From the NCBI GenBank assembly GCA_021805445.1, contig JAJZFH010000047.1:1-64000 (forward strand): DNA of 64,000 nucleotides, written 5' to 3'. The position numbers and the translations under genes were made by a program. Positions 8,268-17,596 of the stretch are shown here, in pieces (the stretch's first letter is position 1; the number at the start of each line of letters is the position of its first letter). This DNA is from Pseudomonadota bacterium (lineage in GTDB: Bacteria; Pseudomonadota; Gammaproteobacteria; Burkholderiales; Ferrovaceae). The notes below the pieces were generated by a model that ran no database searches, was not told the DNA's origin, and saw nothing but the letters and a program-made list of their open reading frames with translations.

Positions 8268-10838
8268 TCAGTTTGCGGAACTCAGGGCGTACTGAGACCA
8301 GTCGATTTTGTCGGGCAAGGAAGTTAACCGCTCAGGTCGATTCTTGCTGGCCTCCTGCCAGGACACGGGTGGCCGGTATTGCCGACACCAGTCCGCCACC
8401 TGATGTGCCGGCATGGGTCGGGCAATGCCGAAACCCTGGGCCTGAGTACATCCGAGGCAAATCAAGGCAATTCCCTGCTCTTCCGTCTCCACGCCCTCTG
8501 CAATGGCCTCCTTGTGAAATACCTCAGCCAGGTTGATCACCACTTCCACGATCGCAAGGTCCTCCCGATCGGTCAACATGTCCCGAATGAAACTCTGATC
8601 TATCTTGATCACGCTTACCGGCAGACGCCGGAGATAATCCAGCGATGCATACCCCGTTCCAAAGTCATCGATGGCAAAACTCACCCCATGCTGGCGGCAG
8701 GCTTCCATGGCCTGAGTGACTTGGGGAATATCCCACAAGGCCATGGACTCAAGCACTTCGAGTTCAAAATTGGGGGCCAGGTCGGTGGGATGGCGTTGCA
8801 TCATCCGACCAATGAATTCGGAAAATCCAGGCGTATGCAAATGTCGGGCGGGCAGATTGACGCTGACCCCAAAGTCCAGTCCGACGATCTTCCAGTCTTC
8901 CCGTTGTTTGAAGGCACTTTCGATGACCCATTCGGAAATACGCGTTTCAACGTCCGTATTTTCTATCATGGGCAGGAATTCCCTGGGTAATAGTACCCCC
9001 TGTTGCGGATGATTCCAGCGAATCAGGGCTTCCACCCCCAGTACTTGTCCAGTCCCGAGATTCACCTTGGGTTGATAATACAGTTCAAACTCGCCACTCT
9101 CCAGAGCTTGCTCCACCCGGGTTCGTCCTTCCGTGCGTAGATGCGCGTTACGCTCGTCGACCACATCGAAGAAGTGAAAACGGTTGCGCCCTTTCCCCTT
9201 GGCTCGATACATGGCCTGATCGGCATGGCGTAAAAGGGTTTCGGCATCCACCTCGTCATCTGGGTAAACCGTCACGCCCAAACTTGAAGACACCACCACT
9301 TCCTGATCCCCAAAGGTATGGGGCAAGGCAATGGCGCCCATGATCCGTTGCAGGGTGGCGATCAATTCCTGGTCATTGCTGACCTCGGACAGTACCACCA
9401 CGAATTCGTCGCCCCCCAACCGAGCCACAGTATCCGTGGCGCGCAAGGTGGCAGTCATACGCTGAGCCACTGCCACCAGGACCTGATCTCCCTTGTCATG
9501 ACCAAACTGGTCATTGATCGGTTTGAACCCATCCAGGTCGATAAAACAGAGGGCCATTTTTTTACCGAAACGGCGGGCGTCGGCCAAAGCCATGCTCAGC
9601 CGGTCATTGAGCAGGGCACGGTTGGGCAGTCCAGTCAGGACATCGTGCAACGCAATCATTTCCAATTCGTTTTGTTGTGCCTTGAGAACCGTGATATCGG
9701 AAGATACGCAGACGATACTGAGAATCGTCTCGTCCTCATTGCGCACCACCGACAAGGTCAGTTTATCCGGATAAATTTCACCGTTCTTGCGCCGATTCCA
9801 GATTTCCCCGGACCAATGCCCCTGTTCCAGAACCTTGGTCCATAAATTGGAGAAAAAATCCGGATCATGATGTCCTGACTGAAGGAATCCGGGGGTTCGT
9901 CCCAGCACCTCTTCACGACTGTAACCGGTGGTCCGCGTAAAAGCCGGGTTGGCCTCGATGATATATCCCTCGGGATCCGTGATGAAGATGCTTTCGTCGG
10001 CATGCAGAAATACCTGCGAAACCAGACGAATGTAATCATCGGATAACTTGCGCTCGGTCACATCATTGATGATGGCCACAAAGTGGGTCAATCCCCCGTC
10101 TTTATCGTGGACGGGCGCAATCTGGAAACGATTCCAGAACATGCTGCCATCCTTGCGGTAATTACGCACCGTAGCCTTGACGGGAACCCCACTCGTCAGG
10201 GCTACGCGCACGGCCATCAACTCCGGCTGAGTGCGATCATCCTTTTGAAGAAAGCGACAGTTACGCCCGATGGCCTCCACCGACGGGTAGCCGGTAATCC
10301 GTTCAAAAGCAGGGTTGACATACACCAGGGGGAAATCGGGCAAGGTGGCATCGGCAATGGCAATGGCATTGACGCTGTTGTTCAGGGCACCGGCCTGAAG
10401 TCGAATCAGGGATTCGGATTGCTTGCGCGCTGAAATATCGCGGGAAGAACAGAACAACAGGCACTCTCCTTCCACCTGAAACCCACGCGCATGCACTTCC
10501 ACATCGATGACCTGACCATTCTTGCGTCGATGCTGACTTTCAAAGGTCTGGTCATTCATTTCCTGCAATGAACCCATGCGCTCTTCGAAGGTCTGGGGCC
10601 GGAAGGACGCATCCCAGAAAGAAATGTGCTTACCCAGCAACTCACTACGTTCGTAACCCAAAGAAGCACAAAAGGAGTCACTCATGGTGACCAGATTGCC
10701 TTTGGCATCCAGAACATGGAGACCATCGCTGGCAATTTTCAGGATGATCTCATGCATACGTTTTTCCCGCGCCAGAGCCCAAACATCCTCCTGGATGAAC
10801 TCCACTTCCTGGGATGCGTCGGTGACGCTTTTGCTCAT
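8268..10838 (-). CDS. PAS-PAS-PAS-GGDEF-EAL c-di-GMP regulator
   Basis: An 856-residue cytoplasmic sensor that should make and/or degrade cyclic di-GMP. Three PAS domains cover about residues 25-390. The GGDEF domain follows, with GGDEF at 475-479 and the inhibitory site RATD five residues earlier. The EAL domain spans about 575-835. EAL residues are intact: EALIRW at 603, NLPARHL, DDFGTGYASL, KIDQSF and EGVET. Both activities could therefore be live. No membrane segment is seen, so the PAS domains probably sense a soluble or redox signal. The ATG overlaps the stop of the upstream EexN-like gene by four bases, implying co-translation. Confidence 0.93.
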   Translation of the reverse strand: MSKSVTDASQEVEFIQEDVWALAREKRMHEIILKIASDGLHVLDAKGNLVTMSDSFCASLGYERSELLGKHISFWDASFRPQTFEERMGSLQEMNDQTFESQHRRKNGQVIDVEVHARGFQVEGECLLFCSSRDISARKQSESLIRLQAGALNNSVNAIAIADATLPDFPLVYVNPAFERITGYPSVEAIGRNCRFLQKDDRTQPELMAVRVALTSGVPVKATVRNYRKDGSMFWNRFQIAPVHDKDGGLTHFVAIINDVTERKLSDDYIRLVSQVFLHADESIFITDPEGYIIEANPAFTRTTGYSREEVLGRTPGFLQSGHHDPDFFSNLWTKVLEQGHWSGEIWNRRKNGEIYPDKLTLSVVRNEDETILSIVCVSSDITVLKAQQNELEMIALHDVLTGLPNRALLNDRLSMALADARRFGKKMALCFIDLDGFKPINDQFGHDKGDQVLVAVAQRMTATLRATDTVARLGGDEFVVVLSEVSNDQELIATLQRIMGAIALPHTFGDQEVVVSSSLGVTVYPDDEVDAETLLRHADQAMYRAKGKGRNRFHFFDVVDERNAHLRTEGRTRVEQALESGEFELYYQPKVNLGTGQVLGVEALIRWNHPQQGVLLPREFLPMIENTDVETRISEWVIESAFKQREDWKIVGLDFGVSVNLPARHLHTPGFSEFIGRMMQRHPTDLAPNFELEVLESMALWDIPQVTQAMEACRQHGVSFAIDDFGTGYASLDYLRRLPVSVIKIDQSFIRDMLTDREDLAIVEVVINLAEVFHKEAIAEGVETEEQGIALICLGCTQAQGFGIARPMPAHQVADWCRQYRPPVSWQEASKNRPERLTSLPDKIDWSQYALSSAN

Positions 10839-11044
10839 GGTGTCTGTGGGGCCTTGGACTTCAATTGATATTGGGCGAGAGTCGCCTGGTTACAGTTGTA
10901 AGTATTCTTACCCAATTTTTGGCATTCGGAAAGGTCCGAGGCAATCTCATCGGGATGATCCAGGTAATACTCCTTGGTCTTGGTATTCTCACACGCCGTC
11001 AATAACAACAGAGCGAGAACTCCTCCACATAACGCGATTTTCAT
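10835..11044 (-). CDS. Small EexN-like lipoprotein
   Basis: A 69-residue lipoprotein. The signal peptide MKIALCGGVLALLLLTAC ends in a lipobox with Cys18. The mature part contains YYLDHPDEIASDLSECQKLG, the pattern of EexN entry-exclusion lipoproteins of conjugative plasmids. Two further Cys residues (SEC and YNC) may form a disulfide. The start was placed at 11044, after GAGGG, because the signal peptide begins there. No conjugation genes are nearby. It overlaps the GGDEF-EAL gene, so a role as an envelope input for that enzyme is possible but speculative. Confidence 0.7.
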   Translation of the reverse strand: MKIALCGGVLALLLLTACENTKTKEYYLDHPDEIASDLSECQKLGKNTYNCNQATLAQYQLKSKAPQTP

Positions 11045-11114
11045 GAGCAAATTCCCTCGGTGATAGCACAACTGTCATGGTACCCGATTCAAGCCGTGCT
11101 GTGCGCAGACTCCC

Positions 11115-12380
11115 TTAAACGATCATGCCCGCCGCTACCGTATCATGGGTCAGCGCATCGATGAGGATGAAACTACCCGTCGTGCGATTGTCTTCATACC
11201 GGTCAAAAGCCAGGGGCTGTTGAACCTTGAACCCCATATGCACCAGGTCATTCATGGCTACCTGCGCCGGAGAGGGTACCAATTGGGAGGTCTGAATATC
11301 CAGACGGGCGCTGACGGTATCTATCTTGCCTTGTATGCAACGGGTGGTTTGCTGGACCAGGAGACGGCGTTCCGGATCATAAGGCGTGTGAGAAAACCAG
11401 CACACCAGGGCTTCAAAGTTTTTGTCGGTTCTGGGCGGATGCGCGACACTGGCAATCATATCCCCACGGGACATATCGATCTGATCGGCCAGCACCAGAG
11501 TAATCGACTGTCCCGCCCGCGCCTGGGAAATTCGTCCAGCGTAGGTCTCGATCGCGGAAACACGGCTCGTTCGCCCTGACGGTAGCAGGAGGACCTCGTC
11601 TCCCACCGCCACTGTGCCACTTTCCACCCGCCCCTGCGCGCCGCGCCGTTCTTCTCCATTTTCTTCAGAAAGCCTCGTAACCAACTGAATTGGAAATCTA
11701 AAACTTGAGTTCAAAATTTCTTCGTCCAGGACCACTGTCTCCAGCAATTCAAGCAGGGTTGGACCGGTATACCAAGGCATGTGCCCCCCATGGAGCACTA
11801 CGCCATCGCCATTCAATGCACTCAATGGGATGAAAACGATATCCCGAAAATCCAGGGGTTCCGCAAAATTCAGAAACTCCTGCTTGACCCGCTCAAAAGC
11901 CTCTTGTCCGTACGCCACCAGATCCATCTTGTTGACGGCAATCACCACCTTGCGAATCCCCAGCAAGCGTACGATCTGTGCATGCCGGCGGGTTTGTTCC
12001 ACCACGCCCTTGCGCGCATCCAGCAACAGAATCGCCAAATCCGCCGTGCTTGCCCCCGTCACCATGTTGCGCGTGTACTGGGCATGACCTGGGGTATCCG
12101 CGATGATGAATCTGCGCGCTGGCGTACTGAAGTAGCGATACGCCACATCAATGGTAATCCCTTGCTCGCGCTCAGCCTGCAGTCCATCGGTCAGCAGGGA
12201 CAAATCCACCTGAGACTGGCCACGGCGCGTGGAGGTGGCTTCGATGGCGGCCCATTGATCCGCCAGTACCGACCGACTGTCGAGCAGCAAACGTCCGATC
12301 AGGGTACTTTTTCCATCATCCACAGAACCGCAAGTAATGAATCGCAAAAGCTCTTGACAGTTCTTCAGTTTATTTTCCAT
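11115..12380 (-). CDS. cysN: Sulfate adenylyltransferase subunit 1 (GTPase)
   Basis: GTPase subunit of ATP sulfurylase. GTP hydrolysis drives formation of adenosine phosphosulfate by CysD in the cytoplasm. The 421-residue protein shows the G1 loop GSVDDGKST, the switch DTPGHAQY (G3) and NKMD (G4), then the EF-Tu-like beta-barrel domains. The length matches stand-alone CysN; no CysC kinase is fused. It is the last gene of the cys run, 23 bases after cysD. With an APS-type CysH, a CysC is not needed. Confidence 0.94.
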   Translation of the reverse strand: MENKLKNCQELLRFITCGSVDDGKSTLIGRLLLDSRSVLADQWAAIEATSTRRGQSQVDLSLLTDGLQAEREQGITIDVAYRYFSTPARRFIIADTPGHAQYTRNMVTGASTADLAILLLDARKGVVEQTRRHAQIVRLLGIRKVVIAVNKMDLVAYGQEAFERVKQEFLNFAEPLDFRDIVFIPLSALNGDGVVLHGGHMPWYTGPTLLELLETVVLDEEILNSSFRFPIQLVTRLSEENGEERRGAQGRVESGTVAVGDEVLLLPSGRTSRVSAIETYAGRISQARAGQSITLVLADQIDMSRGDMIASVAHPPRTDKNFEALVCWFSHTPYDPERRLLVQQTTRCIQGKIDTVSARLDIQTSQLVPSPAQVAMNDLVHMGFKVQQPLAFDRYEDNRTTGSFILIDALTHDTVAAGMIV

Positions 12381-12403
12381 GTCACTGATTCCAATATTTT
12401 TAT

Positions 12404-13360
12404 TCAGAAATAACCTTGTTTCTTACGCAGTTCCATGGAAGCTTCGGAAGTCTGATCATCGGTACGAGTCGCGCCCCGTTCGGTCAAGGTACTGGTGACC
12501 GTCTCACGCAAGATGTCCTCCAAGGTACGAGCCTCGGAGGGTACCGGACAGGTACAGGTCATATCCCCCACGGTGCGGAAACGTACCCAGCGTTCCTCCA
12601 CATGTTCGCCCACCTTGGGCTGAGTCAGCGGCGTGACGGGGATCCACTGATCTCCGCGCGCCACGACCTCCCGGCGATGGGCAAAATACAGGGAAGGCAG
12701 ATCCAATCGCTCACGGGCGATATACTCCCAGACATCGGCCTCGGTCCAGTTGCTGATGGGGAAAACCCGCATGTTTTCACCAGGATGGACGTGGGCGTTG
12801 TAAAGGTCCCATAACTCGGGCCGCTGATTTTTTGGATCCCAACCTCCGAATTCATCCCGAAAGGAAAAAATTCTTTCCTTGGCCCGTGCTTTTTCCTCAT
12901 CCCGACGAGCGCCCCCCAGGCAAGCATCGAATCCGAACTCATGGATGGCATCCACCAACGTGACCGCCTGCAACGCATTCCGGCTGTCTGACTCGAAGCG
13001 CACACGTGCACGGCCCTGCCGAATGGACTCTTCCACCGAGCGCACGATCAGGTTCACCCCCAAACTTTTGACGACCTGATCGCGAAATGTAATGACTTCC
13101 GGAAAATTATGCCCGGTATCCACATGCATCAGTGGAAAAGGAATGCGCTGGGGGTGAAAGGCCTTGCGTGCCAGATGCAGGAGCACCATGGAATCCTTTC
13201 CTCCCGAGAAGAGGAGGACCGGGCGGACGCATTGAGCCACCACTTCACGCAGGATATGAATGGCTTCCGACTCCAGTCGGTCGAGATGATCCCAGGGAGC
13301 CCAGGCACCACCGCCGGACGAAGTGAGGGGAGTAAATGTTGCTGCTTGGGTTGACTTCAT
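12404..13360 (-). CDS. cysD: Sulfate adenylyltransferase subunit 2
   Basis: Catalytic subunit of ATP sulfurylase, joining sulfate to ATP to form APS. The PP-loop SGGKDSMVLLHLA and the HVDTGHNFPEV region are clear, as are the FDACLGGARRDEEKARAKER and IPVTPLTQPKVGEHVEERWVRF-type family blocks. The chosen ATG at 13360 follows AAAGGAG. An ATG at 13381 overlaps the cysH stop, but the ribosome site lies after it. The result is 318 residues, slightly longer than E. coli CysD owing to an N-terminal extension. Confidence 0.94.
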   Translation of the reverse strand: MKSTQAATFTPLTSSGGGAWAPWDHLDRLESEAIHILREVVAQCVRPVLLFSGGKDSMVLLHLARKAFHPQRIPFPLMHVDTGHNFPEVITFRDQVVKSLGVNLIVRSVEESIRQGRARVRFESDSRNALQAVTLVDAIHEFGFDACLGGARRDEEKARAKERIFSFRDEFGGWDPKNQRPELWDLYNAHVHPGENMRVFPISNWTEADVWEYIARERLDLPSLYFAHRREVVARGDQWIPVTPLTQPKVGEHVEERWVRFRTVGDMTCTCPVPSEARTLEDILRETVTSTLTERGATRTDDQTSEASMELRKKQGYF

Positions 13361-13377
13361 GGAACCGCTTTCTCCTT

Positions 13378-14082
13378 TCATGATGCCTGAGTTGCCGTTT
13401 CTGCTTCCGAGGCAACATGTAATCCACATTCCTTGCTGTCGGAAGATTCCCACCACCAGCGTCCGGCCCGCTCATCCTCCCCTGGCTGGATCGCGCGCGT
13501 ACAGGGAGCACAACCGATACTGGCATAGTGCTGGTCATGCAATGCGTTATAGGGCACCCGGTATTCTTCCAGTACAGCCCAGACCTCTTCCCGACTCCAG
13601 TCCAACAAGGGACTGTATTTCATCAGTCCATGCCCTTCATCCCAGATTTCAGTGACGAGATCACCGCGCGTAGGCGACTGATCTCGCCTCAACCCGGTGA
13701 TCCAGCCTGTCTGTCCAGACAGTGCACGGGCCAGCGGCTTCACTTTACGCGCTGCGCAACAGGCACGACGCGCTGCCAAACCATGATAAAACCCGTTGAC
13801 GCCCTGTTCCTTGACCAATTCCTCCACATCCTCCGGGGCTGGCCAGAATACTTCGATGCGTCGTCCATAATGCTCGAAAATCCGGTCCAACAGGCGATAG
13901 GTCGCCTCCGGCAAACGCCCCGTATCCAGGGTAAAAATACGGACCGGCAAATTTTTACGACAAATCAGGTCGGTGATCACCATGTCCTCGGCACCCAGAC
14001 TGCTGGCCAAAGACAAGGCCGGCGTACGCAACGACCACGCCCGCAAATTTTGTTCCAACTGATCGATTTGAGCAATCGACAT
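13378..14082 (-). CDS. cysH: Adenylylsulfate (APS) reductase
   Basis: Reduces activated sulfate to sulfite. The 234-residue protein has the P-loop-like SSLGAEDM and TLDTGRLPEAT segments. Two cysteine pairs, CC in RRACCAARKVKPL and CxxC in IGCAPCTRAI, mark the iron-sulfur APS reductase subtype and not the PAPS enzyme. The C-terminal KECGLH carries the catalytic Cys. It starts at 14082 after GGAGG, only one base after the DUF934 stop. The APS subtype agrees with the absence of cysC in this operon. Confidence 0.92.
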   Translation of the reverse strand: MSIAQIDQLEQNLRAWSLRTPALSLASSLGAEDMVITDLICRKNLPVRIFTLDTGRLPEATYRLLDRIFEHYGRRIEVFWPAPEDVEELVKEQGVNGFYHGLAARRACCAARKVKPLARALSGQTGWITGLRRDQSPTRGDLVTEIWDEGHGLMKYSPLLDWSREEVWAVLEEYRVPYNALHDQHYASIGCAPCTRAIQPGEDERAGRWWWESSDSKECGLHVASEAETATQAS

Positions 14083-14083
14083 G

Positions 14084-14581
14084 TCAACCTCCAGAACGGT
14101 GGGACAACCGCCGCCGAAACAAGGGCTCAGGTCGTTCCACCGAGATTTGATAGGCCTCGCTGAACAGTCCCAGACCGCGCAGGAGATTGTCGGCCGTTTC
14201 TCCCGGTCGGGGTGAAAACCCGTTGAAGCCACAGCGTTCCAGTTCATTGACCGTATCCTGGATCACGTCGCCCACCGCCCGAATCTCGCCTCGATAGCCA
14301 TAGACCTCGCGCAACAGACGTCCCAGACTATGTCCCCGCCCATCGGTAAAACTGCCGATATGGATCGCGATCAAGGCCACCTCCGGCAGATAGGGGCGCA
14401 GAGCCTCCGGGTCCTGGTCAGTCTCCACCCATAACCCGACCCGTCCCTCTCCGGCCTGTGCCCGTACCGCTTGCCATTCCTCGAGACGATACAGCCGATC
14501 CCCTCCTGCCTCACTCTGCTCTGGGCTGAACCGGACCCAGGTATCCGGCACGATATGGCGATTCACCACGACTTCACGCAC
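14084..14581 (-). CDS. DUF934 protein of the sulfite reductase operon
   Basis: A 165-residue DUF934 protein of the type found between cysI and cysH in many betaproteobacteria and thought to assist sulfite reduction. No catalytic motif is evident. Recognisable stretches are VALIAIHIGSFTDGRGHSLG, LLREVYGYRGEIRAVGDV and LERCGFNGF. A GTG start at 14581 overlaps the end of cysI by eight bases and gives the expected N-terminus (REVVVNRHIVPDTW). The biochemical role is unproven; the context argues for an electron-transfer or assembly partner of CysI. Confidence 0.85.
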   Translation of the reverse strand: MREVVVNRHIVPDTWVRFSPEQSEAGGDRLYRLEEWQAVRAQAGEGRVGLWVETDQDPEALRPYLPEVALIAIHIGSFTDGRGHSLGRLLREVYGYRGEIRAVGDVIQDTVNELERCGFNGFSPRPGETADNLLRGLGLFSEAYQISVERPEPLFRRRLSHRSGG

Positions 14582-16250
14582 AGGCCACCTCCTGATTGGG
14601 TGCATAGACTGCGTCACGGAAAGGGGTAATCCCCAGTCTTGCCACCGTGTCCACAAATTTTTCTGCGGGGTCCAACCGTAGTTTCAGGTATGCCTCGAGC
14701 ATGGCCTGGAGGGCATCAGGAACTTCTTCCGGAGCCAGGGAGGGGCCGATGACCTTGCCCAGGCGTGCCGGCGCCTGCGCCCCACCAATGGAAATCTGGT
14801 AGTACTCGCGTCCATGCTTGTCCACGCCCAGAATGCCGATATGACCCACATGGTGGTGTCCACAGGAATTCATGCACCCGGAAATATTGAGATCGACGGG
14901 ACCTATGGCACGTACCCAGGCCGCATCGGCAAACTTGTCCTGCAGGGCCTTGGCCAATGGCAGAGAGCGCGCATTGGCCAGGGCGCAATAATCTCCTCCG
15001 GGGCAGGCGATGATGTTGGTGAGCAATCCCACATTGGGAGTCGCCAGTTCCCAAGGGCACAAGGCATCGTACAGTGCCGGCAGGTCGCTCAGGGCCACAT
15101 CGGGCAAGATCAGGTTCTGCTCGTGGCTGACCCGGATTTCACCGAAGCCGAAGCGCTCCGACCAGTCGGCAATCGCATCCATCTGCGCGGCGCTGGCGTC
15201 CCCCGGAGGCTGATCCGGGCTTTTGAGAGACAGGACGACGTTGGTATACCCGGGCACCTTGTGTGGATGAAGATTCTGGCGGAACCAGGTGGCAAAGTCC
15301 GTATCGTGATGCAGACGCGCGGCCAGCGCAGCCGGAATCCCCGCCGGGAGAGCCCGATAGGCCGGTTTCTTGAGCCGCGCTTCGATCCGTGCCACTTCCT
15401 CATCCACCAAAGTGGCAGGACCATCCTTCCAGTGCTGCCATTCCGTTTCCACTTCCCGCCGAAAACGCTCCACGGTCATGGCCTTGACGAGAATTTTGAT
15501 ACGCGCCTTGTATTTGTTGTCCCGTCGACCATAGCGGTTGTATACGCGCAGGATGGCATCGAGATAGGTCAATAGATGACAGGCCGGCAGGAACTCCCGA
15601 ACGACCTCACCCACCATGGGAGTCCGTCCCAAGCCGCCCCCCACCTGCACCCGATACCCCAGACCCTGCGCCGCATCCTGCACCGCCTGCAACCCGATGT
15701 CATGAACTCCCGTCGCGGCACGGTCTTCGCGCGCACCGTTGACGGCAATCTTGAATTTGCGTGGCAAGAAGGCAAACTCTGGATGCCCGGTAGACCATTG
15801 ACGAATCAGTTCGCAAGTGACGCGCGGATCGACCAGTTCGTCTGCAGCCACCCCGGCAAAATGGTCGGTGGTGGTATTGCGCACACAATTTCCACTGGTT
15901 TGCGTGGCATGCATCTGGACTTCAGCCAGCGCGGCCAGAATATCCGGAACTTCGGGCAATTTGACCCAGTTGTACTGAATATTTTGACGGGTCGTGAAAT
16001 GGCCCACGCCCCGGTCATGGGTACGCGCGATCCAGGCCAGGCGTCTCAACTGAGAAGCGCTCAGCACACCGTAGGGAATGGCCACCCGCAACATGGGCGC
16101 ATGCCGCTGAATATACAGCCCGTTCTGAAGACGGAAGGGACGAAAATCATCTTCAGACAACTCTCCCGCCAGAAAGCGCCGGGTCTGGTCCCGAAAACGG
16201 GCTACCCGTTCCTCGACCAGACGCTGGTCTATTTCATCATATTGGTACAT
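14574..16250 (-). CDS. cysI: Sulfite reductase hemoprotein (siroheme, 4Fe-4S)
   Basis: Reduces sulfite to sulfide using siroheme and a 4Fe-4S cluster. The 558-residue protein carries two nitrite/sulfite reductase repeats. The cluster cysteines are in ACPGGDYC (416 and 422) and GCMNSCGHH (459 and 463). The heme-site segments HFTTRQNIQYNW and QTSGNCVRNTT are present. The ATG at 16250 follows GGAGA; a GTG at 16265 is also in frame. There is no cysJ flavoprotein in the operon, so electrons probably come from ferredoxin or via DUF934. Confidence 0.92.
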   Translation of the reverse strand: MYQYDEIDQRLVEERVARFRDQTRRFLAGELSEDDFRPFRLQNGLYIQRHAPMLRVAIPYGVLSASQLRRLAWIARTHDRGVGHFTTRQNIQYNWVKLPEVPDILAALAEVQMHATQTSGNCVRNTTTDHFAGVAADELVDPRVTCELIRQWSTGHPEFAFLPRKFKIAVNGAREDRAATGVHDIGLQAVQDAAQGLGYRVQVGGGLGRTPMVGEVVREFLPACHLLTYLDAILRVYNRYGRRDNKYKARIKILVKAMTVERFRREVETEWQHWKDGPATLVDEEVARIEARLKKPAYRALPAGIPAALAARLHHDTDFATWFRQNLHPHKVPGYTNVVLSLKSPDQPPGDASAAQMDAIADWSERFGFGEIRVSHEQNLILPDVALSDLPALYDALCPWELATPNVGLLTNIIACPGGDYCALANARSLPLAKALQDKFADAAWVRAIGPVDLNISGCMNSCGHHHVGHIGILGVDKHGREYYQISIGGAQAPARLGKVIGPSLAPEEVPDALQAMLEAYLKLRLDPAEKFVDTVARLGITPFRDAVYAPNQEVACA

Positions 16251-16283
16251 GATCGTCTTCTCCACTTCATCGGAATGAAGACC

Positions 16284-16312
16284 ATTCTAACGAGCGCTCT
16301 TTATTCAAACAA
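16284..16312 (-). promoter_or_regulatory. cysI: Predicted promoter of the cys operon
   Basis: On the minus strand TTGTTT and TAGAAT are 17 bases apart, in the AT-rich 105-base gap between the desaturase gene and cysI. The start would be near 16277, leaving a short leader. The -35 is weak, which suits an activator-dependent promoter. Confidence 0.42.
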
Positions 16313-16329
16313 AGAATATAAAGTTGGAC

Positions 16330-16339
16330 TGTTATAACA
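16330..16339. promoter_or_regulatory. Palindrome TGTTATAACA upstream of cys promoter
   Basis: A perfect 10-bp palindrome lies about 20 bases upstream of the predicted -35. LysR-type activators such as CysB bind in this position and their sites include ATAAC-like half-sites. The assignment is only positional. Confidence 0.35.
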
Positions 16340-16355
16340 AATACAAACAATATGC

Positions 16356-17543
16356 TCAGGCATAGGCCTTCAAGGTCCGCGAAAATCCCATCAATTCCTG
16401 AATTCCGCTGGCCTCGGCACGCCGACACCAATCGCGCAACTGCTCCAGCAACTGCTCGGCGCTGGCATTGGTGCGCGTCCATAACTGTTCCAGTTCGCGG
16501 CGCATTTGAACCACCGTGCCCAGCGGGTGACTGATTTCCATCACCTGAGCCAATGTATGGCGTTCAGCCTTGGGCAGTTCGTGAGCGGGATGGTGCAGCC
16601 AGCGTCCGATCATGGCGGTCACCTCACGCCGGGAAAGCGAGGGCAATTTGGCGGATCCCCCGAGATGATGAAGTTCTCGTGCGCAGGTCGTGGCCAGTTC
16701 CCGGGTATAGCGCCTCATGACATCATAACGATTACGGATGATGGCATTGAGAGTCACCAGATCACATTCACGCTTGGCCTGATCAAATCGCACCTGGGGA
16801 GCCACCGACTTGACTCGAGCCTGTCCCAGACCCTGCAGAATGCGAATATACATCCAGCCGATATCGAATTCATACCAGTGATGGGAAAGTTTGGCCGAAG
16901 TCGCAAAAGTATGGTGGTTATTGTGCAACTCTTCACCCCCAATCAAAATTCCCCAGGGAACGATATTGGTACTGGCATCCTTGCAATTGAAATTGCGGTA
17001 TCCCCAGAAATGGCCCACCCCATTCACGACGCCCGCTGCCCAGAAAGGGATCCACACCATCTGGACCAGCCAGATCAACAGTCCGGGCACCAAGCCGAAC
17101 AACACCATGTCCACCAGCGCCATGAGGGTCACGCCCAGGCGTTCATGGGCCGCGTAAATATGGTTTTCAAGCCAGTCGTTGGGGGTACCGTGCCCAAATC
17201 GCACCATGGTTTCCGCATTGCGGCTTTCCTTGACATAGAGGAACACCCCTCCCCACAGTACCCGCGACAGTCCCAATACCTGAGGGCTATGGGGATCTTC
17301 CGGCGTTTCGCATTTGGCATGGTGTTTGCGGTGGATGGCCGCCCATTGCCGGGTTACCATGCCTGTGGTCAACCACAGCCAGAAACGAAAAAAATGGCTG
17401 GCCACACGCCCCAACTCCAAGGCGCGGTGGGCTTGGTGGCGATGCAGAAAGATGGTGACGCTGGCAATGGTGATATGGGTCAACACCAGGGCAACGACCA
17501 CATCGCCCACCCAGGACAGGGACAGAATACCGGAATAGATCAC
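16356..17543 (-). CDS. Membrane fatty acid desaturase (DesC/delta-9 type)
   Basis: Di-iron desaturase that puts a double bond in saturated acyl chains. The three histidine boxes are present: HRHQAH at 34-39, HRKHH near 71-75 and HNNHH near 208. Hydrophobic segments at 13-33 and about 140-170 anchor it in the inner membrane, with the boxes facing the cytoplasm. About 180 residues follow the last box, as in long bacterial DesA-like proteins. It lies 53 bases downstream of mscS and ahead of the cys promoter, so it probably closes the purM-mscS unit or has its own promoter. Confidence 0.88.
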   Translation of the reverse strand: MIYSGILSLSWVGDVVVALVLTHITIASVTIFLHRHQAHRALELGRVASHFFRFWLWLTTGMVTRQWAAIHRKHHAKCETPEDPHSPQVLGLSRVLWGGVFLYVKESRNAETMVRFGHGTPNDWLENHIYAAHERLGVTLMALVDMVLFGLVPGLLIWLVQMVWIPFWAAGVVNGVGHFWGYRNFNCKDASTNIVPWGILIGGEELHNNHHTFATSAKLSHHWYEFDIGWMYIRILQGLGQARVKSVAPQVRFDQAKRECDLVTLNAIIRNRYDVMRRYTRELATTCARELHHLGGSAKLPSLSRREVTAMIGRWLHHPAHELPKAERHTLAQVMEISHPLGTVVQMRRELEQLWTRTNASAEQLLEQLRDWCRRAEASGIQELMGFSRTLKAYA

Positions 17544-17596
17544 GTGCGCTCCTCCAAAGAAGGAAAAATTGCAGGCAAAAGGTTGATTATAACAGA

